The notes below the pieces were generated by a model that saw only the letters and a list, made by a program, of their open reading frames with translations, searched no databases and was not told where the DNA came from. From an uncultured Angelakisella sp. (GTDB lineage: Bacteria > Bacillota > Clostridia > Oscillospirales > Ruminococcaceae), in assembly GCA_904420255.1 (NCBI GenBank), contig CAJFUT010000003.1, positions 1-19,859 on the forward strand: a stretch of DNA of 19,859 nt, read 5' to 3'. Positions 1 through 7,546 of the stretch are shown in pieces. Within the stretch, counting starts at the first letter, position 1. The number at the start of each line of letters is the position of its first letter. The translations under genes were made by a program, and so were the position numbers.

Positions 1-3000
1 GCCGTAGAGGACGTCCGCCTCCTCCATGGTGCCCCGGCGGTGGGTGATGGCGATAAACTGGGTTTTGTCGGTCATCCGGCGCAGGTAGGCGGCAAAGCGG
101 TTCACATTGACCTCGTCCAGGGCCGCCTCGATCTCGTCCAGCAGGACGAAGGGGGCGGGGTTCACCTTCAGGATGGCGAAATAAAGGCAGATGGCCACAA
201 TGGCCTTTTCCCCGCCGGAAAGGAGGGAAAGCCCCACCATCTTCCCCGAGGGCTGCACGAAGATATCGATGCCGGTTTCCAGGGGGTCGCCGGGGTCGGT
301 CAGCCGCAGCTCCCCCCGCCCGCCTCCGAAAAGCTCGGTGAAGATCACCCCGAAGTGGTGGTTGATGGCGTTGAACTTCTCCAAAAAGATGCGGCTCATT
401 TCGGAGGACAGCTCCCCGATGAGGCCGGCCAGCTCCTTCTTGGAGCTTTCCACATCCCCGATCTGGGTGCGGAAAAATTCGTACCGCTCCGAAACTTCCT
501 TGTATTCCTCGATGGCCGCCACATTGACGCTGCCCAGGCCCCGGATCCGGTTTTTCAGCTCCCCCAGGCGGCGCTGGGCCGCAGGGACATCCTCCAGGGG
601 GATGGCGGCCTCGGCGGCCTCGCTTTTGGTCATCTCATATTCGTCCCACATTTTGGCGGCGATGGAATCGCTCTCCGACGTCATGGAGGCGTAACGCTCC
701 TCCAGCCGGGCCAATTCCCCGGAAAGGGCCTCCCGTTTGCTGTTGCAGCCCTTTTCCTCCTGGCGCAGGACGGTGATCTTCGCCTCGCATCCGTCCCGCT
801 CCGCCGTCCTGGCGCTGATCTCCCCGCCCAGGGCGGCGATCCGGTCCCGGCTGGCATCCGCGCCGGCGGTGATCCGCGCCACCTCCGCCTCCAGCTCGCC
901 GTTCTTTTGGGTCAACTCCCGGATCTGCTCCCGGAACTGGGCCAGCCGGGCCTCGCTCCCCTCCCTGGACTGGGCCAGGGCTTCCAGGGCGGCGTCCAGC
1001 GCCTCCTGGTCCTTGGACATGGAGGCCAGGGCGATCTGCTTTTCCGAAAGCTCCTGGGAGAGGGCTTCCGCCTCCCTGGCCGCCGAAGCCTGCTTTTCCC
1101 CGTTTTCCTGGATTTCCCGGGAAACCTGCTCCAGGCTGGCGGACAGGCGCTCCGCCAGCTCCCCCGAGGTGAGGCCCTGGCTTTTCAGCTCCTCCACCCG
1201 GGCGGTGAGGGCGTCAAACTCCCGGAGGGCTTCCTCCCCCAGGGCTTCCGCCTCCTGGACGCTGATGGAAAGGCGCCGCAGTTCGGCGTTGGCCGCCACC
1301 AGGTCGTCGGAGGCGGTCCGTTCCTCCGCCTCCACCCCATCCACCAGGGCGTCCATGGCGGCGGTTTCCCGGCGCAGGGCCTCCAGCTCCTGCTCCAGCT
1401 TTTCCCCCTTGGCGGTGAGCTCCCTGGCCTCATTCCGAAGGCTTTCGATCTCATTTTTGCGGCTGAGGATGCCGGCGCTTTTTCCCACATATCCGCCGGT
1501 CATGGAGCCGCCGGGGTTCACCACCTGGCCGTCCAGGGTGACGATGCGGAAGCGGTGGCCGTATTTCCTGGCCATGGCGGTGGCGGAATCCAGGTCCTCC
1601 GCCACGGCGGTCCGCCCCAGGATGCTTTCCACAATCCCCCGGTAGCGGTCGTCGCAGCGGACCAGCTGGGAGGCCAGCCCCAGGTACCCGGAGCATTCCT
1701 CCAGTCCCTTTTCCTCCAGAAGGCGCCCCCGGATGGTGCTGAGGGGCAGGAAGGTGCACCGACCCGCCTTGGCCTCCACCAGAAGGCTGATGGCCCGTTT
1801 GGCCACCCCCTCGTTCTCCACCACGATGTGCTGCATGGCGGCCCCCATGGCGATCTCCACCGCCACGGCGTATTTCTTCTCGGCCCGGACCAGGTCGGAA
1901 ACCGGCCCCACCACCCCCCGGAGGGAGCCGGCGGCCGCGTGCTTCATCACCGTCCTGACGCTGTTCTGGAAGCCCTCCCGGTTCCGCTCCATGTCGGTGA
2001 GGAGCTGGGCCCGCTGGAGCCGCTCCCCGGCGGAGCGTTCCAGGGCCCGCTGCTCCTCCTCCAGGCGGGAGAGCTTATCCTTCCGGCCCTGGCGTTTATA
2101 GAGATACCCGTTCTTGGTGTTCCGCAGGCTCTCCAGCTTTTCCTCCAGCTCCTCCGAAAAGCGGCGGCACTCCTGCTCCTCCGCCTTCAGCTGGGCCAGG
2201 CGCTGGTCCTTCTGCTTGGACTGCTCCCGGAGGGCGTCCAGCCGGGCCACCGTTTCCTCCACCAGGGTGGAGGAGGTCTGGCTGGAGAGGCGGGCCTTTT
2301 CCACCCCCTCCTGAAGTTCCTCCTTCTGCATGGTGAGGGAACGGACCGCCCCGGCCAGCACCTCCTGGCGGCTGCGGTTTTCCGAAAGGCGGCCCTGGAG
2401 CCCGGCGATCTCCGCCTCGCTCCCGGCCAGGGCCTGCCGGTGCTCCTCCGACTGGCGGCGGGTTTCCTCCAGGCGGCGGTCCAGCTCCTGCCGGTCCCCG
2501 GCGCTGTCCTCCAGGCGCTTTTCCAGGTCCCGGATGCTGGCTTGGTTATGTACCATGTCGTTCTTTTTGACGGCGATGTCCACCTGGGCGGAAGAAACAG
2601 ATTCCTCCGCCTTCTTGATCTCCTGCCGCCTGTTGTCGATATAGACGGCGCACTCCTGGACCTGGGTGTGGAGGGCGGCAATCTCCTCCTCCATCTGGTC
2701 CAGCCGGGCCTGGACGGCGTCCCGGTCGTTTCTGCAGACCAGAATCTTGTCCTCCTGGGCATGGAGCTGCTCCCGGAGCTTCTCCAGGGTTTTCAGCCAG
2801 ATGGAAAGCTCCAGGGTCTTTTTCTCCTCGGAAAGGGTCAGGAACTGCCGGGCCTTTTCCGACTGCACCCGCAGGGGCTCCACCCGGCCCTCCAGCTCCC
2901 CCATGATGTCCCGGAGCCGCACCAGGTTCTCCTCCGCCTGGGCCAGGCGGCGCTCCGCCTCCCCCTTGCGGTAGCGGAAGCGGGAAATGCCGGCGGCCTC

Positions 3001-3486
3001 CTCGAAGATCTCCCGGCGCTGGGTGCTTTTGGCCCCCACAATGTCGCTGATCTTCCCCTGCTCGATGATGGAATACCCATCCCGGCCAAGGCCGGTGTCC
3101 ATAAAAATCTCGTTGATATCCTTGAGCCGCACCAGGTTGCCGTTGATGCGGTACTCGCTTTCGCCGCTGCGGTACAGTTTCCGGGTGATGACCACCTCGT
3201 CGCTGTCCACGTCGATGCTGCGGTCGGCGTTGTCAATAAAAAGGGATACCCAGGTGTAGCCCATAGGAGTGCGGTTCTTGGTGCCGCCGAAGATGACATC
3301 CTCCATTTTGGTTCCCCGGAGGGACTTGCTGGACTGCTCCCCGAATACCCATTTGATGGCGTCGCTGATATTGCTTTTGCCGCTGCCGTTGGGGCCCACC
3401 ACGGCGGTGATGCCGTCGTCAAAGGTCAGCCTGGTGCGGTCGGCAAAGGATTTGAAGCCCTGGAGCTCAATGGCCCGAAGCCGCAT
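1..3486 (-). CDS. smc: Chromosome segregation ATPase SMC (3' end cut by window)
   Basis: SMC forms the ring-shaped condensin (with ScpA and ScpB) that compacts and segregates the chromosome. The reading frame is open from the ATG at 3486 to base 1, giving 1162 residues. The family is about 1190 long, so some 25-30 C-terminal residues are missing. Visible parts: the N-terminal head with GFKSFADRT and Walker A GPNGSGKSN (residues 31-39); a long coiled coil rich in Glu, Leu, Arg and Gln; a hinge at roughly 520-680 with the GGSMTGGYVGKSAG glycine motif; a second coiled coil; and the C-terminal head with signature LSGGEK (1089-1094) and Walker B FVLLDEIEAALDE (D1117, E1118). The start is supported by AGGAGG 9 nt upstream (3496-3501). 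The gene overlaps the end of the radical SAM gene by 20 nt. In Firmicutes ftsY usually follows, outside this window. Identity is certain. Confidence 0.98.
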   Translation of the reverse strand, partial: MRLRAIELQGFKSFADRTRLTFDDGITAVVGPNGSGKSNISDAIKWVFGEQSSKSLRGTKMEDVIFGGTKNRTPMGYTWVSLFIDNADRSIDVDSDEVVITRKLYRSGESEYRINGNLVRLKDINEIFMDTGLGRDGYSIIEQGKISDIVGAKSTQRREIFEEAAGISRFRYRKGEAERRLAQAEENLVRLRDIMGELEGRVEPLRVQSEKARQFLTLSEEKKTLELSIWLKTLEKLREQLHAQEDKILVCRNDRDAVQARLDQMEEEIAALHTQVQECAVYIDNRRQEIKKAEESVSSAQVDIAVKKNDMVHNQASIRDLEKRLEDSAGDRQELDRRLEETRRQSEEHRQALAGSEAEIAGLQGRLSENRSRQEVLAGAVRSLTMQKEELQEGVEKARLSSQTSSTLVEETVARLDALREQSKQKDQRLAQLKAEEQECRRFSEELEEKLESLRNTKNGYLYKRQGRKDKLSRLEEEQRALERSAGERLQRAQLLTDMERNREGFQNSVRTVMKHAAAGSLRGVVGPVSDLVRAEKKYAVAVEIAMGAAMQHIVVENEGVAKRAISLLVEAKAGRCTFLPLSTIRGRLLEEKGLEECSGYLGLASQLVRCDDRYRGIVESILGRTAVAEDLDSATAMARKYGHRFRIVTLDGQVVNPGGSMTGGYVGKSAGILSRKNEIESLRNEARELTAKGEKLEQELEALRRETAAMDALVDGVEAEERTASDDLVAANAELRRLSISVQEAEALGEEALREFDALTARVEELKSQGLTSGELAERLSASLEQVSREIQENGEKQASAAREAEALSQELSEKQIALASMSKDQEALDAALEALAQSREGSEARLAQFREQIRELTQKNGELEAEVARITAGADASRDRIAALGGEISARTAERDGCEAKITVLRQEEKGCNSKREALSGELARLEERYASMTSESDSIAAKMWDEYEMTKSEAAEAAIPLEDVPAAQRRLGELKNRIRGLGSVNVAAIEEYKEVSERYEFFRTQIGDVESSKKELAGLIGELSSEMSRIFLEKFNAINHHFGVIFTELFGGGRGELRLTDPGDPLETGIDIFVQPSGKMVGLSLLSGGEKAIVAICLYFAILKVNPAPFVLLDEIEAALDEVNVNRFAAYLRRMTDKTQFIAITHRRGTMEEADVLYG

Positions 3487-4516
3487 ATGGCACCACCTCC
3501 TCCGTGCTTTGAAATCTCATCTGAAAGCCCCTCTCCAGCCCCGCCTGGGGAAGGATTTCCACCCCGGGCCAGCGCCGGCGGAGCCAGGACAGGTTGCATT
3601 TTTTCTGCCCCACCGCCTGGGAAAGCTCCCTGGGGGGGACCAGGATGGCCGCAGGGGCCTCTCCCCGCTCCTCCGCCGCCCGGCAAACCCGGCGGCGAAA
3701 GACCCTGCTCCGGCAGAGCTCCCCCAGGGCGGGGTGGACACAGCCCCCCACCGCCTCCCGGGAAAGCTGCTCCGAGGGGTGGAGCCCCAGGCGGATCACC
3801 CGGATGCCCCGCTCCTCAAACAGCTCCAGAAGCCGGGCGCAGAGCTCCACCGTTTCCTCCAGAGAAGGGGGGACATATTCCCCCCGGGCCATCAGCTCCG
3901 CCAGGAGGGTCCCCCGGAGCACCGCCGTAGGGTAAATCCGCACCGTATCGGGGGAAAGCTCCGCCAGCCGGCAGCCGGTCCCCCAGTCCAGCTCCGGGCT
4001 GCTCCGGTAAAGGCCGGTCATCATCTGGAGCCCCAGCTCAAAGCCCCCGTTCCGGATCAGGGCGGCGGCCTCCGCCGCCTGCTCCGCGGTATGGCCCCGG
4101 CGGTTCGCTTCCAACACTTTATTATACAGGGATTGGGCCCCCAACTCAATAGCCCGGACCCCATACCGCCGCAAAATCCCAAGGATTTCCATATCCACCG
4201 CGTCAGGGCGGGTGGAAATTCGGATTCCGCCGAACCGGGGATGCCGCCGCAGGGGCTGCACCGCCTCCAGGAAGGCGATCATTTCCTCCCGGGGGATGGC
4301 GGTGAAGCTGCCGCCGAAAAAGGCGATCTCCGCCCGGGGGAACCTGGGCGGCAGCTCCTCTAGGCCCCGGCGGCACAGCCGGGCCGCCTCCGCCGGGGAA
4401 GGGGCCCCGCCCGCCCCGGAAATGGCGTGCTGGTCGCAGAAGCTGCACCGCTGGGGGCAGCCCACGTGGGGCACGAAAACCGGGATGGAGGCATGGGGCG
4501 AAGCCGGCTCCCTCAT
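3467..4516 (-). CDS. Elp3-like radical SAM protein of unknown substrate (between rnc and smc)
   Basis: A 349-residue radical SAM enzyme. The 4Fe-4S/SAM cysteines are in CPQRCSFC (C20, C24, C27; CX3CX2C), followed by the SAM-binding glycine motif GGSFT (68-72). The stretch ELGAQSLYNKVLEANRRGHT (around 145-165) matches the ELGxQS...NRRGHT signature of the Elp3 radical SAM core. No C-terminal acetyltransferase (GNAT) domain is present: after about residue 260 there is only a short tail with one further Cys (KKCNLSWL). The protein is therefore not a complete Elp3 tRNA-modifying enzyme. Its start overlaps the rnc stop by ATGA (4 nt) and its end overlaps smc by 20 nt. From memory, related genes occupy this rnc-smc slot in many Clostridia. 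The substrate is not known to me; a tRNA or rRNA base is a guess from the Elp3 resemblance and the rnc neighbour. Confidence 0.9.
   Translation of the reverse strand: MREPASPHASIPVFVPHVGCPQRCSFCDQHAISGAGGAPSPAEAARLCRRGLEELPPRFPRAEIAFFGGSFTAIPREEMIAFLEAVQPLRRHPRFGGIRISTRPDAVDMEILGILRRYGVRAIELGAQSLYNKVLEANRRGHTAEQAAEAAALIRNGGFELGLQMMTGLYRSSPELDWGTGCRLAELSPDTVRIYPTAVLRGTLLAELMARGEYVPPSLEETVELCARLLELFEERGIRVIRLGLHPSEQLSREAVGGCVHPALGELCRSRVFRRRVCRAAEERGEAPAAILVPPRELSQAVGQKKCNLSWLRRRWPGVEILPQAGLERGFQMRFQSTEEVVPYAASGH
3487..3503 (-). promoter_or_regulatory. Strong ribosome binding site for smc inside the upstream gene
   Basis: On the minus strand AGGAGG (3496-3501), extended to GGAGGAGG, lies 9 nt before the smc ATG (3484-3486). 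It is embedded in the last codons of the radical SAM gene, whose stop is at 3467-3469. This fixes the smc start and implies translational coupling: ribosomes finishing the upstream gene cover the smc initiation site. Confidence 0.8.
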
Positions 4517-5181
4517 TCCCCCATCAGCTCCAGGGCCTCCTTGGCGGCAAGCTGCTCCGCGCCCTTCTTGCTCCTGGATTCCCCCCGGCCGATGACGTTG
4601 CTGTTGAGGCGCACCTCCACCACAAAGTGTTTGTCGTGGTCGGGGCCCTCCTCCTTCACCAGGACATAGCTCACCCTCTCCTCCGGGTTCTGCTGGATGA
4701 TTTCCTGGAGCATGGTCTTATAGTCCACAAAGGCGCTTTTCTCCCCGGCGTCCAGGCCCTCCCTGGCAAAGCGGAGGACAAACCGGGTGGCGGGCTCCAG
4801 GCCGCCGTCCAGGAAAATGGCGGCGATCAGGGCCTCGAAGGCGTCGGAAACCACCGAGGGGCGGGTCCGCCCCCCCATCTGCTCCTCCCCCTTCCCCAGC
4901 AGCAGCTCCTCCCCCAGGCCGATCTCCTGAGCGAAGCGGAACAGGGATTTCTCGCAGACGATGGAGGCCCGGATCTTGGTCAGGTCCCCCTCGTCCAGGT
5001 GGAAGCGGTGGAAGATGTAATTGGACACCACCAGGGACAGCACCGCGTCCCCCAGGAACTCCAGCCGCTCGTTGCACTCCGGCCGTTCCTTGGATTCGTT
5101 GGAATAGGAGGAGTGGGTCAGGGCGCGCCTTAAGTATTTTTTGTTTTTAAACTGGTATCCGATCCGTTCTTCCAGAGTCAT
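4513..5181 (-). CDS. rnc: Ribonuclease III
   Basis: A double-strand-specific endoribonuclease that matures 16S and 23S rRNA precursors and cleaves structured mRNAs. The protein has 222 residues, normal for the family. The signature NERLEFLGDAVL carries E38, E41 and D45, and the second metal-binding pair is in SVVSDAFEALIAAIFLDGG (D113, E116). The C-terminal double-stranded RNA-binding domain runs from about residue 153 (YKTMLQEIIQQ) to the end (GAEQLAAKEALELMGE). The ATG at 5179-5181 follows AAAGGA by 8 nt. The reading frame stays open far upstream, but that part is a shifted-frame shadow of plsX. There are 44 nt between plsX and rnc, with no terminator seen. The stop overlaps the next gene's ATG. 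Catalytic residues are intact. Confidence 0.97.
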   Translation of the reverse strand: MTLEERIGYQFKNKKYLRRALTHSSYSNESKERPECNERLEFLGDAVLSLVVSNYIFHRFHLDEGDLTKIRASIVCEKSLFRFAQEIGLGEELLLGKGEEQMGGRTRPSVVSDAFEALIAAIFLDGGLEPATRFVLRFAREGLDAGEKSAFVDYKTMLQEIIQQNPEERVSYVLVKEEGPDHDKHFVVEVRLNSNVIGRGESRSKKGAEQLAAKEALELMGE

Positions 5182-5225
5182 TGCCGCAATCCTTTCTACT
5201 TCATGGCTTGATTTTGGGGAAAAGG

Positions 5226-6227
5226 TTATTCCTCCTCCCCCTCCTTGGCGAGGCAGGCGGTGATCTCCTCCACCACGCCGTGCTCGCAGCAGAGCATGGC
5301 CTGGCGGATGGCGTTTTTGAAGGCCTTTCCGTCGGAGTTGCCGTGGGCCTTGATGACAGGGCGCCGGATCCCCAGCAGAAGGGCTCCCCCCACCTCGCTG
5401 GCGTCCAGCTTCTTTTTGAAGCCCTGGACCTGCTTTGCCAGCAGCACGGCGCCGATCTTGGTCCCCAGGGAGGCCATGAACATGGTCTTCAGCTCCCCGG
5501 CGAACATTTTGGCAAGGCCCTCGGTGAGCTTCAGCACCACGTTGCCGGTGAAGCCGTCGCACACCGCCACATCGCAGCCCCCCAGGGGGATCTCCCGGGC
5601 CTCCACGTTGCCCACATAGTTGACCCCGGCGTTTTTCAGGAGCTTGTTGGCCTCCACCTGGAGATCGGTGCCCTTGGAATCCTCGGTGCCGATGTTCACC
5701 ACCCCGACCCGGGGGTTCTTCACCCCCATGATCCGCTCCATGTACACCGAGCCCATGACGCCAAACTGCCGGAGCATCTCGGGGCGGCATTCCTGGTTGG
5801 CCCCCGAGTCCAGCAGCATATAATGCCCCTTGGAATTGGGGATGATGGTGCCGATGGCGGCGCGCTTCACCCCCCGGATCCGCTTGACGATCATGGTAGC
5901 CCCCACCACCATGGCCCCGGTGCTGCCGGCGGTGATGAAGGCGTCCCCCTCCCCGGCGGCCAGCATCTGGAATCCCTTGGCCATGGAGCAGTCGCTGTAC
6001 TTCTTCAAAATCTGGGTGGGCTCCTCGCACACCGGGATCACCGCGGGGGCGTGGGCGATCTCCATGCCGTCCAGGGAGATCCCTTTCTCCCTGGCGGCGG
6101 AGCGGATCTGCTCCTCGTCCCCGGTGAGGATCACCTGGGCCCCCAGCTCCTTCACCGCCTGGGCGCAGCCCTCCAGCACCGCCCCGGGGGCGTTGTCGCC
6201 GCCGAAGGCGTCAATGATAATCTTCAT
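5226..6227 (-). CDS. plsX: Phosphate acyltransferase PlsX
   Basis: PlsX converts acyl-ACP plus phosphate to acyl-phosphate, which PlsY then uses to acylate glycerol-3-phosphate. This is the first step of phospholipid synthesis in most Gram-positive bacteria, and the enzyme acts as a peripheral protein at the membrane. The 333-residue length is exactly typical. The N-terminus MKIIIDAFGGDNAP is the family's DAMGGDxAP motif. Further family hallmarks are the glycine-rich stretch AFITAGSTGAMVVGATMIV and the CDGFTGNVVLKLTEG motif. The ATG overlaps the trmFO stop as ATGA, so it is coupled to that gene. An acpP gene, often found between plsX and rnc, is absent here: only 44 nt follow before rnc. Confidence 0.96.
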   Translation of the reverse strand: MKIIIDAFGGDNAPGAVLEGCAQAVKELGAQVILTGDEEQIRSAAREKGISLDGMEIAHAPAVIPVCEEPTQILKKYSDCSMAKGFQMLAAGEGDAFITAGSTGAMVVGATMIVKRIRGVKRAAIGTIIPNSKGHYMLLDSGANQECRPEMLRQFGVMGSVYMERIMGVKNPRVGVVNIGTEDSKGTDLQVEANKLLKNAGVNYVGNVEAREIPLGGCDVAVCDGFTGNVVLKLTEGLAKMFAGELKTMFMASLGTKIGAVLLAKQVQGFKKKLDASEVGGALLLGIRRPVIKAHGNSDGKAFKNAIRQAMLCCEHGVVEEITACLAKEGEEE

Positions 6228-7546
6228 ACTCCTGATTCCTCCTCCTGCAGATACCGCCGCAGCGAAGCTACGGCCCGGTCGGCCATTTTGGTGTATCGGA
6301 GCTCCTTGTTCCGCTCATGGACCTCCAGAGGCGGAAGGATCCCCATATTGCAGCCCATGGGCTGGAAATCGGTGACGGTGGGGTCGCTGATATAGGCGCA
6401 GAGGGCCCCCGTCATGGTGTCCCGGGGCAGGGGCCTGGCCTCCCTGCCGGAAAGGCGCCGGGCCAGGCTCCGCCCCGCCACAATGCCGCTGGCGGCGGAC
6501 TCGATATAGCCCTCCACCCCGGTAATCTGCCCGGCAAAGTAAAGATTATCCATTTTCCGCAGCCGGAAAAGGGGGTCCAGCAGCCGGGGGGAATCCAGAA
6601 AGGTGTTGCGGTGCATCACCCCGTAGCGCATGAACTGGGCGTTCTGAAGCCCCGGAATCATCCGGAACACCCGCTGCTGCTCGGGGAAGGTGAGGTTGGT
6701 CTGGAAGCCGACGATGTTATAAAGGCTCCCGTCGGCGTTGTCCCGCCGGAGCTGGATGTTGGCCCAGGGGCGGTGCCCCGTCCAGGGGACCTTGATCCCC
6801 ACCGGGCGCATGGGGCCGAAGCGGAGGGTGTCCCTTCCCCGCCGGGCCATCACCTCGATGGGCATACAGCCCTCATAAACCTTGAAATATTCCCGTTCAA
6901 AGGGTTTCAGCTCCACCGCCTGGGCCGAAACCAGGGCGTCGTAGAAGGCGTCATACTCCGGCTGGGTGAAGGGGCAGTTGATGTAATCCGCCTCCCCCCG
7001 GCCGTACCGGGTGGCGAAAAAGGTCCTCTCCCGGTCGATGGAATCAAAGGCCACAATGGGGGCGGAAGCGTCGTAAAAGCTGAGGTACTTTTCCCCGCAC
7101 AGCGCCCCAATGGCGTCGGAGAGGGCCTGGGAGGTGAGTGGCCCCGAGGCGATCACCGCGTTCTCCAGGGGGACCTGGGTGATTTCCGTCCCGGCCGCCA
7201 GGGTGATCCCGGGATGGGCCATGATCCGCCGGGTGACCGCGGCGGAAAAAAGCTCCCGGTCCACCGCCAGGGCGCCCCCGGCGGAAACCGCGGCCTCCTC
7301 CGCCGCCTCCAGCACCAGGGAGCCCATCAGGGCCATCTCCTCCTTCAAAAGGCCGGCGGCGGAGGTGTGGCGGGTGGCCTTGAGGGAATTGGAGCAGACC
7401 AGCTCCGCCAACCCCGGGCTATGGTGGGCGGGGGAGAATTTGGCCGGCTTCATTTCGTAGAGGGTCACCTCATGGCCGGCGCCCGCCAGGGCCCAGGCGG
7501 CCTCGCAGCCCGCCAGCCCCGCTCCCACCACCGCGGCCTTACTCAT
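6224..7546 (-). CDS. trmFO: Folate- and FAD-dependent tRNA (uracil-54-C5) methyltransferase TrmFO
   Basis: TrmFO makes ribothymidine at position 54 of tRNA, using methylenetetrahydrofolate as carbon donor and FAD as reductant. This is the usual Firmicute alternative to SAM-dependent TrmA. With the ATG at 7544-7546 the protein has 440 residues, typical for the family. It shows the FAD-binding GAGLAGCEAA (residues 8-17), LYEMKP, the CSNSLK motif with C51, and EGCMPIEVMARRG with C227. The two cysteines match the catalytic pair described for the Bacillus enzyme (C53, C226). The C-terminus has the second FAD contact FAGQITGVEGYIESAASG. This start was chosen because AAGGAG lies 7 nt upstream and the FAD motif then begins near residue 6; an earlier in-frame start would add a proline/arginine-rich segment from within topA. 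It overlaps the topA stop by 8 nt and plsX by 4 nt. Confidence 0.97.
   Translation of the reverse strand: MSKAAVVGAGLAGCEAAWALAGAGHEVTLYEMKPAKFSPAHHSPGLAELVCSNSLKATRHTSAAGLLKEEMALMGSLVLEAAEEAAVSAGGALAVDRELFSAAVTRRIMAHPGITLAAGTEITQVPLENAVIASGPLTSQALSDAIGALCGEKYLSFYDASAPIVAFDSIDRERTFFATRYGRGEADYINCPFTQPEYDAFYDALVSAQAVELKPFEREYFKVYEGCMPIEVMARRGRDTLRFGPMRPVGIKVPWTGHRPWANIQLRRDNADGSLYNIVGFQTNLTFPEQQRVFRMIPGLQNAQFMRYGVMHRNTFLDSPRLLDPLFRLRKMDNLYFAGQITGVEGYIESAASGIVAGRSLARRLSGREARPLPRDTMTGALCAYISDPTVTDFQPMGCNMGILPPLEVHERNKELRYTKMADRAVASLRRYLQEEESGV

Noticed and set aside
40..3930. Long plus-strand open frame of about 1296 codons opposite smc
   Set aside because: It is the codon-aligned antisense of smc, kept open by absence of TTA/CTA/TCA codons. 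Its product is low-complexity (Gly, Pro, Leu, His rich) with no recognisable domain, and the sense strand encodes an unmistakable SMC.
5182..6030. Extension of the rnc frame upstream through plsX to 6030
   Set aside because: The added residues are a shifted-frame reading of plsX; RNase III homology begins at the ATG at 5181 with its own Shine-Dalgarno.
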